Below are positions 34,481 to 58,027 of a DNA stretch of 64,000 nucleotides, piece after piece. Below the pieces are notes generated by a model. The model saw only the letters and a program-made list of their open reading frames with translations. It did no database searches and was not told where the DNA came from. The position numbers and the translations under genes were made by a program. Within the stretch, counting starts at the first letter, position 1, and each line of letters opens with the position of its first letter. The stretch is from NCBI RefSeq assembly GCF_036370855.1, contig NC_088130.1:70966941-71030940 (forward strand), read 5' to 3'. The stretch comes from Dromaius novaehollandiae. Lineage: Eukaryota; Chordata; Aves; Casuariiformes; Dromaiidae.

Positions 34481-37400
34481 CTACCTTAACTGGGAAACGC
34501 GAGGTTAAAAGCGACCACCCCGACAACCAGCACAGACCAACCGATGCTCGGCAATTTTTTTTTTACCCTACTGTAACTTTCTAGCAGGAGAGTCTGAGAT
34601 AATGCTCCCGTGAGGAAAAAGTGATTATCCTGGATTCAAATAAAGGTGGTATTTCTTAAATTCTGCCATGCTTAAGCAGGCAGCTCTCCATTCAGAATGC
34701 TGCTGGACTGCAATTGCCATTGCCACAGCTATTTAGCCTGCCAGAAGCTCTCTGCATGGAGGTAGCGTCCCTGCAGCATTCAAGCCGCAGACGTACAGCC
34801 TTTGTCAAATTAGAAGCTATAACAAACAGAAGCCAAGTGCTTGCTTTTACCCTGCAGAGGTCCCCTGCGCAAAGCCAAATGGCCCAGAGTTGTGCCCCCA
34901 GAAAATAAAGCAAAGACAGGCTTCTTTCAGGCATTTTGTTGCTAATGTCCAGGACCCGCGTGAGGTGCAGAGGTCTGGCAGTATCTGATCTCCTGCCTCC
35001 TTGGGGCTTGTCGGGGGCCTCCCCCCCTCACACTGCCTGTGCCCAGCCGTGTACCTCGCTGATTCAGCTCCTGGCCTGCCGAGTGCTCTTCCCTGGCCTC
35101 CTCCCTCGTCTCTGGGCTTGTCCAGCAGTCCCCTCTTTGACTCTGTCCATGGCCAGCAAACACGCTCCGCTCTTCTTGCTTGGGAACGGCGGGACTGCAG
35201 CCCTCGTCGGGGAGGACGCTGCCTCTGCCTGCCTCGCCCCTGGGTCGCGGTAGCTTGTTTCATTCAGTTTTAAAGATACTCAAATGATGTGGCTTCTCTT
35301 GGGGAAAAAAAGAAAAAAAGTTTTCAGACATCTGAGTATTTAAACCAAAGTCTTCGATTTTCAGCATCGCTTAAAGGAGAAAGGTCACTTTGGAAATGCT
35401 ACAGAAACTGAAATACCAGAGGAAAGAAAGCAAATAAAATCACTGCTCTCTCTCATTCTTCCCATCTTCTTCTATCTATTCATATCTCTCCCTCCCCATC
35501 ACAGCCAGCTAGTAATGAGAGCTCGCTAATGGCTCAGCTTATGTATAGAACAACTCTCATCACTGTTCTAGAAAATAATCAATCAAGCACTTAATTTTAA
35601 CATAAGAAATAAGCTGCCTAGAGACTGTTAATAGATAACTAAATAAACAAACAATTGTGTGTGGGATTCAAAACCAGAGCAAATCTTTATTCACAGCCTT
35701 CTTGAGTTTGTTTTGTTTTGTTTTTTTTACAAAAACCATGCTTAGGCTGATGCTAAATTCCACACCTTCTCCAAGCTTGTAATCCCTTGTGTAGCTGGGT
35801 CTTGCTGTGAAGAAATCGTATCACATGCAGCCACTTATTTTAAATCCCTTTCCACATCCTGAAGTGTCACTTGGCATTGTCCTAGGCACAAGATCACAGC
35901 AAATATGGAGCCGAGGAGGTCTGGAGAGGGGAACATAGCCTAGCCAGGATACACTTTCATCTATAGGAGAACAGACTGTGCCTTTGAAACCAAGGCCCAC
36001 ACTGAATTTGACACCTTACAGAGAAAACTACAAATGCAGGTGTTGCTCTCTGTGCAAGAGGCATGTCATTTCTTAAATGAAAGCCTTGTATAATTGTCAC
36101 AACCACCAAGTGATCAGTTAAAATGATACTGGAGTTTGTTACAGCGGGTAGGAAGTCAGGAAAGTGAAGGCAATACGAAATTATTCCTTTGCAGTATCAG
36201 GTCAGCGATCATATATATGGGCAAGTCTCCACTAGCAGAATAAACGGCTTTGATTACTGGGGACATCAATTTCCAAAAAAAAATACAGAAATACTTACAC
36301 AAAAGATGCCACTCACAGAACTTTATTAGTGAACTCCACCCTCACACACCCAACTTGACACCGAAGAACTGTGAATCCAGAAAGTTAAAGTGACATTCTT
36401 TTCCCTGAAAGCCTAATGGATGGACCCACCATGGCTTCACCTGCATTAGCAAGTAGTTTGGCACAACGGGAACAGGTTAGTATATCACAGCGCGTGCTGA
36501 GGCCCTGCAGCTACACTACGGGCCATTTGGGTATTTTACTCCAGACAACATTTAGTCTGGTTCCTTGGACCAAACATTCAAACGGGATTCAAAGCTGTCC
36601 TTGGTTCAGATCCTTTTGCTTCTATTGGAGCATATTTGGTGCACACCCACAGTATTTCCATCCAAAGAAATGTAGTTGAATATGCATCAAAGTTGGTACA
36701 CAAAGTGAATCGACACTCTGTAAGGGGGAAATACGTGCTTCAAAATCCTCTACTGATCTGAATCAAAATGCTGTTCAGTGAGTGCCAGTACGGAAAAAGA
36801 AAGGAACAGAGAGGACATGAAATATCACTGTAAAGAACTTGCTTACTCAGACACACAGCTGAATTATTTCTTTCAAAAAATTTAATTGGAATTCCATCTT
36901 TATGGCAAATGATACACAGTAAGGTTATACAAATTGTTTGTGTTACACTTAATGGAAGTTCTTGTTCAATCTAAAATCTGTACCTTGGACTGAAAGCAAG
37001 TGTTTGTACACATCTGGTATTAAAAAAATAAAAGGAACTTTTGTCTCTTTTGCGTCTTACATTTCATACTAATTTCCCACTCTCTGGTTGTGGCAGAAAG
37101 GGAATAAAAGTGAGCTTTTAGGTATTTCCAGGAAAATCCTGGCCCCACTAAGTTCAACTGCAAAATCCTCTTATAAAGGGGGACCAGAATCTTAGCTCAC
37201 AGATACTATCCACACACCTTTTAGTATTACAGCACCACTTTTGGAAGCTATCACATTTTCAAAAATGCAGCCAAGTAGGGAGATTTTATTAAACTCCAAG
37301 AGAGAAAAACTTCATCAACCACAGAAAAGGCAAAAATACAAAGAGTGAAAGCAAATTCTTCAAAACATTCCATTTGCAAACATCTTTATTTCCCACTTCT

Positions 37401-40000
37401 TTCCTTAGGACATTAAGGTTTCTATATCCAAATTCCTCTACTTTGAAACAATATACTCAGGCTAGAGCTCCACAACACTGGGAGCATTAGTTTGAAGATT
37501 TTAATCCCTGGCCTGCAGTCTCGATTGTGCCAACTGCTTGTGATCCTGCACTGCAAACTGCACCACAAACCACTGCATTAGCACAAAAAAGAAAGAACAG
37601 CCTGGGCAAGGGGACAGCAACAACAGCGCTGCCTCCAAAGCCCCCACGCTGCAGAATTCCAGCCTGAACACTCAGCTCGCATTAACGAGCTCCTCGGACA
37701 CAACACTGCCTCAATCGATCACTTAAACTCACTTCTGCTGGTGGCTTTTTTGTCAAGGCAAATGTTAATGAAAAACACTTGCAAATGAAACAAAGTAGAG
37801 TAAAAGGAGCATAATTGATAACAAAAAAAAAAAAAAATCAAATTAAGATTATTGTCCAACGACTTCAGCCTGTCAGATGCTGGCACCTTCACATTTTCAA
37901 ATCAATTCAATCAGAGCAGAAAGTGGTCAGGATCTGACAAGACTGGGTCCTGAGTTAGTAGCACCAAATGTTTTAAATCTGCCACAGGGGCAAACCAAAT
38001 GCATAAATGTAGAATTAAGTAAGACTGTAGTCTCCCTTTTACAGTGGCTATAAAGCATTGGTAGAGTGCTGAACAACAAGGCACATAAACAAAACATTTC
38101 AAAAACACCTGTCAGGATGGGATTCGTCTCTCCTTATCTGAGACATCTTGCGAGGCAGCTAACCACATCTGAGTTGGTGCACCAGGCTGCCTTCACAGAG
38201 AGGCAGCAACACGGCTAAATTCATCCAACCTGTTGTGGACATCAACCTCAAGGGGAGATGAATCATTTCTCAGAAGTACTTAAAAGATATCTTCTGACCA
38301 TAAGCAGTACCTAGGAGACTAGCTCAGACATTGACATCTGCATCGTAAGTATCCAACGTAAGGTCAAATTCCACCATTAGTTAGCATGGTCATAAATGCT
38401 CCCAAACATAAAACCCATGATCAGAAGATTTCAATGGCAACAGAATTCTCACTGTTATCAGTGTCTGTGATTTCACTTTTTTATTTAGTTTTTAAATGCA
38501 AGGGAAAAAAACAGATTTCTATTAAAAATAATTGGTAGAGCTGCTAGGTCACTCGCTAGGGTAGTTTTCCAACAGGCTTTTTGATGTTGCATTGAGACAA
38601 AATAATATTTTGTTACATAGTGGACAGAGTGATATCATACACTGTTCAGCAAAATGAAAAACCCCACCAACTCAATGAGACATGATCTATCTGCTAAAAG
38701 CTAGAAAATTAAGTGATTTTACATTATGGTCTAATGGTAACAATAGCCTAAACAGGCCTAGTAATTATCTCACTTGTGGTTAGCATACTTTAAAACTGAA
38801 TTTTAAATACCTTCTATTACTGGGAACAAATGTAATGCCTTGCAACTAATGCCAGCTGATATTTTCCCTACTATCTCCAGTGTGGAAGTACAAAGCCAAT
38901 CCATATTCATAGCATCACAATGATCATATAAAGTTAATCTTCAGTTTCCAGCTTCAGCCAGACTTCTAAACGCGCTGGTCACGACCTGGATTTGAAGGTC
39001 AATATACCCTTCAACTTACAGAAAAAAAGAGATATTAGTAGGAACATTTTGTAAAATAGACTGTTTGCTACTGACCCACAAGTGTCAAGCAGAGAAGTGG
39101 GAATGGAGAGAAGCAGTTCTTCGTGAAAGAGACACATAAGGTCAAAGTTTGCTCCCCACATACACTGCAAACTTTGTTGTTCTTTTGACATGATTCATCA
39201 AAGCCTTTCCATGACAATTTCACCCTTCCACGCACATGGGACAACTCTACATAATCCATCTGAGCAAGGGCAGTAACACGCTCTTAGCCTTCCATTTTCC
39301 TGCCAACACGGTGAGTGCAGAGTCGGAATGGAGCAAGGAGGGGAAGACGGAGATGCACACAAGGAATCTCCACAGCGATAGCAGGCACTGTGAGAACTCT
39401 GGTACTCTCCATGCCAAGACAGACAAGAGAACAGCCTAGGACCAGAACTGAAAGATTTAAAGGCAACTGAAGCTCCTGGAGGGAGACAGTTTTGGCTACA
39501 TAGTGCCTTGACATCATGCTACAGTCCTATTCAACACATACATTCAAAAGCCCAGTCCACTCATGTCCACAAATGGGGGAAAATTGCCCTACAGATTCTC
39601 CCACTGTTTGAAAGTCATATACCTCCACTAGTCAGAGAACACTAAAAATACAGCAAGGTGCTGGAAGTCAAAGCCCTGGACAGGCAGCACGCTCTCATTC
39701 TTGGCTTCTGCAGACCTGCCCCTGCTTCTGGGCTCCCTGCTACTGAGAACAGGCATAGACACAAAGGGTCGAGGAAGACTTCTTTCTGCTAAAGCAACAA
39801 GGGGTAGCAGTAACGTAGGGCGGTTTTGTCACTGGAGGAGTTTAAGTCTACCTCACCATAATCACACTCAGAAGCTGCAGCGTGGCAGTGGAGACACTTC
39901 ATTCAACTCTCGAGACATATTAGGCCACGGGTCCCAGAGAGGCAGAAGACCACAGTTTACATCACTCCATGGCAGCATCTGGCCCACTGGATGATCAACA
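34480..40000. other. Intergenic AT-rich DNA downstream of FECH
   Basis: No gene recognised. Several minus-strand AATAAA hexamers (plus-strand TTTATT) occur at 35686, 36322, 37385 and 38480. Any of them could end a longer FECH 3' UTR isoform; nothing in the sequence picks one. Confidence 0.5.
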
Positions 40001-40017
40001 CGGCACCCACTTATTTC

Positions 40018-40037
40018 TTTAATATCCCAGGTTTAAT
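40018..40037 (-). terminator. FECH: Candidate FECH poly(A) signals (two ATTAAA)
   Basis: Two ATTAAA variants 14 bp apart on the minus strand are followed by a GU-rich stretch. Chosen on motif context only. Confidence 0.35.
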
Positions 40038-41549
40038 TCTTTTAACATAATTTAGAACCAGGGGACCATTTGTTTATAGTCAAAACAAAAAAGCAAGCCC
40101 CTGTTAATTCAACAGGGGCCTGTTTTCTTCTTAAACAACCTTATCATTAAAAGATCAGAGGTTCAAACTGTTCATGCTTCATAATTATATAAACAGATAA
40201 AACTGTCTGAGCAGCATGACCTCTACTTCTTCAAATATTATGATTAGCTGGCTCATCAATTTACAGAAAGTCTGTGTCTGAAAACAACCTGCATTGCCAA
40301 AGGACTGGCATTTCAGTGCTAATTACATCATGTAAATGTTTATATCCACGAAGCTGACGCCTAGACTAACACACATAATGCTCAGTGCCACAGAACACTG
40401 GTCACAGCTTTGCTCTTCCTTCATCCCAAGACAGCCTGGCGTGAAAGACCACTAACTGAGGTGCTGCGGTACTTCCACCCTGAACTACTTCAAGTCCCCA
40501 GGTCAGAAACGCTATGTGGTGACCAGTCTTTGAAACAAAGTCCCCTGATATCCCAAGACTAACCTAGACATCTGTCCTGGTGTTGACAGTGAAGGAGTAG
40601 TGCCCTAAAAAGGTTCTTCCACTCTACAAAACTAACACTACTTAGGAGTGGATTCAGCAGTCCTGAGGCATCCAAATGCCTGCCAAAACAAGCAAGCAAT
40701 TTAAATGGGTTATGGGTGCATACTCCAGACCCACTCTAAGTGCCAGAAATCTAATAGATTTCAGCTTTAGACCACAGGATGCAAAAGCACACAGCTTTCA
40801 ACATGAGGGGCAGCCTGCTCTCCTCTCACTCTGCTCTCAGGCACCTAGAATGTAATTTACTCCCAATTTATCACCTCAGTTTTAAATGACAGCTTCAATT
40901 AAGTTAGATCAGTTCTACCTATGTAGCTCCATAGGTATCCCACAAGAACCACAGCACTGTGACACAGCAGAAAACAGAGAGCAAATCTATAAACCTTCTG
41001 GAGAGCAAGCCTGACTTCCTAAGTTCACTTAACCAGAGAAAGCCCTTCTTAATAATGATTTTAAAAAAAGAAAAAAGGTATTTTGCTTAAAAGATGAGCC
41101 AACATGTTCCAACATGCGCTCTTGATGGCTGCTAGATCTGAACCATAGATTATCTGTTTCAACCAAGCATGTTCCTCAGCAAGCAAGATTCTTTCTTTCA
41201 TTTTATGCTCTCCAAACACAGGGCTTTCCTGAAGATAATGTTTTTCTATAAAATGTAAACAAATCTTGTGAGTTCTACTATCCTAGCTAAGCTTTCATAG
41301 GAAGCCTCTGGCAGAAAAAGCAAAACAAAACAAAACCTTATCCTTATGTTCTAAAAAAATACGTTATTTTAAAAAGCATTAGAAGTCACTTGATCTTCAA
41401 AACCCATCTGAAAAGATCACTCTTAGAAGAGCTACCTGGTGACTGTGCTGGCTATACTGTACCATAAGCATAAACAAAGCAAACAATTGTACACTTGACC
41501 TGGAAAGCTGAAATTAATATAATCACAATGAAATCACACACAAATAAAT

Positions 41550-41604
41550 CCCTGAAAAGTAGACAGAAGCCAAATTCCCTGAAAAGTAGATAGAAGCTAA
41601 CTTA
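41550..41604. repeat. 27-bp tandem duplication
   Basis: Two adjacent copies of a 27-bp unit starting CCCTGAAAAGTAGA, differing at only a few positions, in the inferred FECH 3' UTR. Confidence 0.85.
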
Positions 41605-41929
41605 CATAAAAGCTTTGCAAGTTTTTTTCTGTGCATACTGGGCTCATGCCAAGTCCCATCAGAATTAGACAAGATGAGGTCTCTTCACATCTCACAGGAT
41701 CAGGCCCTTATCGCCCTACTTTCTACAGACACTCTCAAACAAAACATAAGGGAAAAAAAAAACCCAAAAAAGTCAAGTTCTCCTCAGTTACACCAGGTTA
41801 ACATCAGTGAGACTACCATTCTGTAAGTACGTGACAGGGAGAAGAGTTCGGTCAAACAGTTCCTTTTCTTTGCACTGTCACCAGGGCAACTTTCCTGTAT
41901 AATCCAGCAGTGTTCTCCTAGACTGCCCA

Positions 41930-42064
41930 TCACAGCTGTTGATCAGTGAAGAAGGCTTTTGTCTCCCTGCAGACAGGATTTACACAGAGCGGACAGCAGA
42001 GGGTTAACTGCTTAGAGCAGATTTCATTTGACTGGATATGTGAATAGACCAAGTCTGCCAGAGC
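41930..42064 (-). CDS. FECH: FECH coding exon 11 (C-terminus, [2Fe-2S] motif, stop)
   Basis: Codons 371-414 plus TGA at 41932-41930. The segment begins [20 protein letters not shown] and ends KAFFTDQQL. It contains [10 protein letters not shown], which supplies three of the four [2Fe-2S] ligands of animal ferrochelatase (Cys394, Cys397 and Cys402; human 403, 406 and 411). Cys393 is an extra cysteine where the human protein has serine. The acceptor is preceded by CTGTCTTTCAG. The intron upstream (42065-42502, 438 bp) holds nothing I recognise. Confidence 0.97.
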   Translation of the reverse strand, partial: ALADLVYSHIQSNEICSKQLTLCCPLCVNPVCRETKAFFTDQQL

Positions 42065-42484
42065 CTGAAAGACAGTTAATTAAAAATTCGACATGAGCAA
42101 ATCCACTTGCATAAAATCAAAAAATGCATTAATGTGTGTTACAGACTAGTGAGATTGCAGTCTGATGGATTCACAGTTTGGCACTCTGCTTTTTAAGCAC
42201 CATCTCCCTATGTTTCAGTGGAAAACCCCATTTTAGAGCTGCATTGGCATCATATCTTAAAAGAAATATTTTGTGAAGATGACTACAAATGAATAAAAAA
42301 TTGTTTTTCTTTGTCAAAGCAAACTTCTAAACTAGACTTTTAAATATTGCAGTAAAAGAAAACATTGCAGTTTACAGATTACGTGCAGGGATTTCTGGTT
42401 TTGTTCTTAAACCCAAAATACTTTAAAAATATTTGAAGACACCCATAATCTAGTAGGAAACACAACTGCAAACTTCTACAACTA

Positions 42485-42592
<108 letters not shown>

Positions 42593-42973
42593 TTAACTCT
42601 GTTAGAACCTTCATTAGTTATCTTTCAAAATCCTCTATTTTATTCAGAATTTGCCCCAAAATGACTGAATTAAATTCAATATCGTGTTTTTCAATAGAGA
42701 TAAAGTGACAATAAGGCAAAATTTCACTCTGCTGCCAAATATCCAATGCTTCCTTTTTAGTTAGGATAGTAGCAGCTTAAAGAGTTCAGTCTACTAAGAC
42801 AAATTCCCACCTCTTTTGTGCTGCTAAAAACTCGTTTGAGCCCAGCCAGTTCAGATTCATTCTGAATTTACAGAAAAAGAAAATTTGCCCCAAATCTCAT
42901 AGCAAAGAGTAACTACAAAGCAAAATTTCAAAAGATGAAAAATACTTTGAGAGCACCACTATCCAAGCAATTA

Positions 42974-43192
<219 letters not shown>

Positions 43193-44069
43193 TCATTCTG
43201 GGAAAAAAAAATTAAAGGAATTAATCATTTCTTTAAGCAGGTCAACACAAACTAGGTTATTTTTAACAACATCAAATATGTCCGTCTATTTTTGATAATA
43301 CCTCTCACTTTATCTATTACATTTTTATGAAGACACATGGTCCTCCCATTTAAGTCCCCCCGCAAAAGAGTGTCTGGGCTGGCTTTAAAAGAGATTCTTG
43401 TATCAAAATGAAAGTTGTTTGCAGTTCAATAAAATCCTAATCACTACTGCACAGGTTTTACCTGTCTTTTAAAGTAGTAAGCATTTTCAGGATGCAACAA
43501 AATCTCTCATCACTTTACTATCCATGAAGTATGAAGTAGAACAAAACAACAATGGTGTGTTAGGCATAACGCCCTTGAGATATAAGTTACTTGTACTACA
43601 TAATTCTGATGAAACAAATGTTCCTTGGTGTTTGCAGTGGTAATAAGAACAAAGTAATGGAAGCAGTCTTCCTGAAGAATAATAAGGCCTGTTTGGATTA
43701 AGTTCTTCTTATTAAGAATGTCTATTTCATAGTGACAACTTCTGAAAACATTGCTCAGAGATCCTCAAAAAGCAACACAGAAATCCAGTGGGTACTTGAT
43801 TCTTCTTTCTGACAGATAGAGAGAGATGCTTATCTGAATATTATGAGATCACAGGTTTTCTAGAAGCCACACCAAAAATCTACTTTAAAATTAGGCAAAA
43901 TATCTCAAAGGCAAGAATCTGTGGAAAAAGAGTATCTGAAAAAGCTGAATATAAGCAAGAGATCAGGGTTCTATTACAGCAGAAATATTCCTGAAAACAG
44001 CAAAAAGGCTCTGACATTATGACAAAGTTGGAAGAAAAGATCGTAAACTCTAACAGCTGAAGAGCTTTA

Positions 44070-46104
<2,035 letters not shown>

Positions 46105-46203
46105 AGACATCGGGAGCGAGTGAGCTGAGAAAAGGATAACAACATCTTTCCTTTTGTCAGGTGGAAACAGATCCAGTTCTTTCTGTATGTGTTCAGCAAA
46201 GCA
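46105..46203 (-). CDS. FECH: FECH coding exon 7 (catalytic His)
   Basis: Codons 227-259, beginning [20 protein letters not shown] and ending [13 protein letters not shown]. His254 in FSAHSLP (human His263) is the conserved residue proposed to accept porphyrin protons or bind iron. 99 nt, phase 0. Acceptor CTTAACAG, donor GTGAGT. Confidence 0.98.
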
Positions 46204-48356
46204 CTGTTAAGATAAAAGGAGCAAAGATCTGAATCAGGAAATGCTAAAAAGTTAGTATACACTCATCAATGACTCAAGACAAGCACCTTCCGTGTTCTAG
46301 GTTGCTTTTAGAACTTCAAAATGCTGAGACCCCGCACGTATACTGTTCAGTATGTAATTACACACAGTGCCCAGTCCCAACACCACCAAATGCCCCTGTC
46401 AACTTTCGATCATTCCAATGGCTTTTAGATGCTGGTAACAAACTGAAAGAATATAGCCAATCAAACCAAACTATCCTTTACTGCCCCCAAAATGGCTCCC
46501 CAACCAGGCAGGCCACACAGATGCAACTGCTAGGGCAAGGGAAGAGAAATGGGTAAACAGGGGCAGAGAGACATCCTTTTTAACAGCCCCATTACACTTA
46601 AACTAGATTAAAGGAAATATGCAAACACGGCCTCAGAGAAGAACCTGCTTCATGGATTGTTGAGAAAAGCTCCAGAGAAGAACTTTATTCAGAGAACTCT
46701 ACCCTGACCTCAGCTCCGAGGATAACATGGGAGACAGAATCTCTGTCAATCAACACTTGAAAACATTCTTAGTGCTACACAAAAAAGTAATGAAACACTT
46801 CTGACCTTACACTCCCACCACCAGCGTTCGAACCGAGAACCTGCATATACACATGAATACTGCATATACACAGCTGGGCTGAGGGAACGCACAGACAGAA
46901 AAGCAGCTGCCATCACAGCTTGCACATGCTGCTGCAGTAACGGGAAGTAGCTGTGTGGTCTTTTCTTAGATATTTTACAGTGAAAAATGGGGCAGAAACG
47001 TTAAAAAAATTGAAATGTAATTTCCATTTCAATTTTATAATCAGGGACTGAGCCAGCCATCCACTTACAGCTTCCCTTGGGCTTAAGGAAATACACACTG
47101 GTTGGCTTATTAAAAAAATAAAAGCACATGTGTACACGCTGTCTAATGGAAACTATTATGTTGTAGATTCTCCAAATATACCAAGGGTTCCTAAAGTCTG
47201 CTGAGGTGTTTCGCTGAAGGCAGGAGGAGTGCCTACTGACAAAGACAGACCTCAAGGTAGTATCACACTCAATCAGCTTGTCAGGGGAACTTCATGTAGT
47301 GCAGGCAGTTCCACTTTTCTGTCCTTCACTTATTTTTACAGTTTGTTCATCACAAGAATTGCTAAATCCAAGCCAGAAAATAAGCATTGAGCTCTCCAGC
47401 AAAGAACAAAAAAATGCCGTTTTCTCTGAAAACTAAGGAGTAGGAAGGTTTCTCTCCATTGCTCCTGCCGCAACCATGGCTAGAATTATGCACCCCTTTG
47501 TCAGATTCTCATGTGGCAGCAAACGGATGTGACCTGTATCTGTATCGACTACAGACCTGCTTCAAGCGGGAAGCTGGACTAATGACCTCTAGAGGTCCCT
47601 CCCAGTCCGCACCACTATGATAGCATAATTTTATGTTTTTAAAACAAGATGTACAGGGTGCTCACTTTCTCAAATCATCATGCCAAAGCATCTGGCATGA
47701 AATAATCATCCCTTATAATTTCAGGTATAGATATACAGTAACGAAATACGTCTTGTGTACAGAATGCATCCTCAAACTGAAGCATTCTTTTTACTCCCCC
47801 ACCGCCTTAAAAAAAAAAAAAAAAGAAAGAAAAACACAACATAGTCTAAGCCACAAAATAGGTTCCTCTCCTTTTAGGATATTCTGTAGCTAAAAGCCTT
47901 TTAAGTCTTGTAAGAAACTAAGACTTGACCTAAAAAAGTGATTCCTCAGAATGTTTCTGTTGCGTAAAATTATTCAGTGTTTTTACTGGCAGCAAATATT
48001 TCTAAAAAGAAAACTCAAATGTACGTATTTACTTTACGAGAGCTCTTTATTGTTTTAAAGCCAGCTGTCAATGTGAAGATACCAAGTTTCTCCTACATTA
48101 ACCAAGCTAAGAAAACCCCAAGGAATGTCAACTTGATCACATAGCCATAACAATGGGATGGTTGTAAATGAGTACATCTGACTCCTGGATGCTGAAGCAT
48201 ACCCACACTGTACGTGCAGAAGAACTGCAGCATTCTTTTTGCAGCTGAAATAGTGACTTTAAAAAGGGTATTTCAGGGTACCTCCATATCAAAACTGTTC
48301 AATTTACATGTCTCATTCTGACTGCCAACTTCAAAGATTCTCATACAGATCCATAC
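46204..48356 (-). other. FECH: FECH intron 6, with CR1 fragment
   Basis: 2153 bp of AT-rich DNA. It contains a CR1 LINE 3' fragment near 47520-47630 and an A-run near 47810-47835. A frame of 95 codons at 46269-46556 on the plus strand is not recognisable. Confidence 0.75.
47520..47630 (+). mobile_element. CR1 LINE 3' end fragment
   Basis: The sequence GCTGGACTAATGACCTCTAG, then AGGTCCCTCCCAGTCCGC and ACTATGATAG, matches the familiar CR1 3' end (GACTAGATGACCTCTGGAGG, then TCCCTTCCAACC, then ATTCTATG-type octamers). It is diverged and truncated at its 5' side, with no open frame. CR1 is the dominant LINE of birds and other reptiles, which supports the host assignment. Confidence 0.75.
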
Positions 48357-48463
48357 CTGAATAAGAAGGGGATGTGTGGGCCATCGGTCAATTATACTCC
48401 ACTTCATCTTTGGCTTCTCCCCCTTTTTATTATAGTAGCGATAAATAGCATTTAAACTGCTTC
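48357..48463 (-). CDS. FECH: FECH coding exon 6
   Basis: Codons 191 (split) to 226: [19 protein letters not shown], then [17 protein letters not shown]. 107 nt. It starts with GA, completing a Gly codon from exon 5, and ends on a codon boundary. The RWPTHPLLI motif is conserved in ferrochelatases. Acceptor TTTTTCAG, donor GTATGG. The intron upstream is 535 bp (48464-48998), with nothing recognised. Confidence 0.97.
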
Positions 48464-48972
48464 CTGAAAAACCGAGAATTAAGAACATAAATTCATCCAA
48501 GGCATTAATAACCTGTGAGATGAGAACAATTTTGTAGCAAACTATTTTAATATTTTAAAACACTACATATTTAAAATACAACTGTAAATCAGAACTGAGA
48601 ACATCAGAGGGGAACAATTATTTCATAAAGTCCAAATAACGCAAAAGCAAAGAACAACTTGCTAAGTTCTTTAACTAAAGCACAGTTATTGCTGTAGTTT
48701 CCATGGAGAAAGTTTACTCAGTTGTGTTCCTGGACTTTCAGTTTATTTTATCTTAAAATAATAATGGCAACATAATGCTATCCTTAGTAAAAAATCTCTA
48801 ACGAAAATTAGGAATTATAATAGAATACAGAAAACTCTGAGTGGGCAGTGAAGCCAACTGGAAAGGGTACTTTGATGAACACAGGATAGATTTGCATTAA
48901 CACTTCACATACTGCATGAGGCTCCCTGGTTTTGGCTCACAGACACGTGGCTACATTCACCTCTGCTGTTCA

Positions 48973-55320
<6,348 letters not shown>

Positions 55321-55469
55321 CAGTGTGAGGAGACATTCTATCCAGCAGTTTCACCATGGCTTCTCCCTGCACCGCCGTCCACTTTTTGATCGGTGATCCG
55401 CCTCCAATCCTGCTGTACTGTTCCTGGATTCTTGGGGTGCGGCGTTTGGCAATGAATGGTGCTAATTTA
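55321..55469 (-). CDS. FECH: FECH coding exon 4 (porphyrin-binding lip)
   Basis: Codons 96-146 (both split), beginning [19 protein letters not shown] and continuing [19 protein letters not shown], then [10 protein letters not shown]. The AKRRTP and [12 protein letters not shown] blocks are hallmark substrate-pocket segments. 149 nt; skipping it would shift frame. The acceptor TGCTTTAG follows a purine-interrupted pyrimidine tract, and the donor is GTACTG, the poorest of the gene. The human intron 3 acceptor is likewise weak and clinically important. Confidence 0.98.
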
Positions 55470-55697
55470 CTAAAGCATTCAAAAGCCACACATGTCAGTA
55501 CCATAAATAACCCCAATCATCTCCCTCTTCCCCACAGACCTCTAGTGGACTGGGGTTTCTTTAGCCATCTCTCTGAAATATAGACCAGCAACTATAACTA
55601 GTCATTAATTGCATCACTTGTTTAATGTTATATTCTATCGCCCTTCCCAAATTTGTTAGCTGACAATAAACCATCGTTTGCGTTTAGAAGTTAAGAT

Positions 55698-55744
55698 AAC
55701 AATCTTGGCATTCCTATTTTAACAATCTTGGCATTCCTATTTTC
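55698..55744. repeat. 23-bp tandem duplication in FECH intron 3
   Basis: Two adjacent, apparently identical copies of a unit starting AACAATCTTGGCATTCCTAT, inside the 454-bp intron 3 (55470-55923). The copies look recent because they have not diverged. Confidence 0.9.
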
Positions 55745-55922
55745 AACACTTCCCACAGGATTACAAAACTTTTTCTTGCGCTAATTAAAAGACAAGACAA
55801 TTAAAACAGATTCTCATTTTTAAGAAATGCTGGTGTACACAAAAGCTCTTAAAGTCTGAGCATACAGCTAGGACAGCAACACTCAGCACTCACCCTAACA
55901 CAGGAGTTCCCGCCGTTTCTTA

Positions 55923-57915
<1,993 letters not shown>

Positions 57916-58027
57916 TGCACTTCGGGCTGAATTTGAGGCTTTGTGCTTTTTGTCGCTGTGGCTGCAGCTGCAGTTGCCTGACCTCTCCATCGCACTGGGA
58001 CCCTCACTTGACTGCTGCTTTTCACAA
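57916..58027 (-). CDS. FECH: FECH coding exon 2 (presequence / linker)
   Basis: Codons 19-56 (both split), reading VKSSSQVRVPVRWRGQATAA and then AATATKSTKPQIQPEVQ. It is basic, Ala/Thr-rich, and has no acidic residue until Glu54, as expected for a mitochondrial targeting peptide and cleavage region. 112 nt against 127 in human, five codons shorter and still in phase. Acceptor CTTTTTCTCCAG, donor GTAAGT. Fast-evolving, so identified from phase and the RWRG/Ala-rich resemblance to human (PWRWKSGAAAA). Confidence 0.93.

Larger units (their letters stand above)
40000..41929 (-). other. FECH: FECH 3' UTR (extent inferred)
   Basis: AT-rich sequence downstream of the FECH stop, with no further coding potential. 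Two ATTAAA hexamers on the minus strand (plus-strand TTTAAT at about 40018 and 40032) are followed by a G/T-rich run (GTGGGTGCCGTGTTG). That is the best-formed cleavage context in the first 2 kb, giving a 3' UTR of about 1.9 kb. More distal AATAAA signals exist, so the end is uncertain. Confidence 0.4.
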
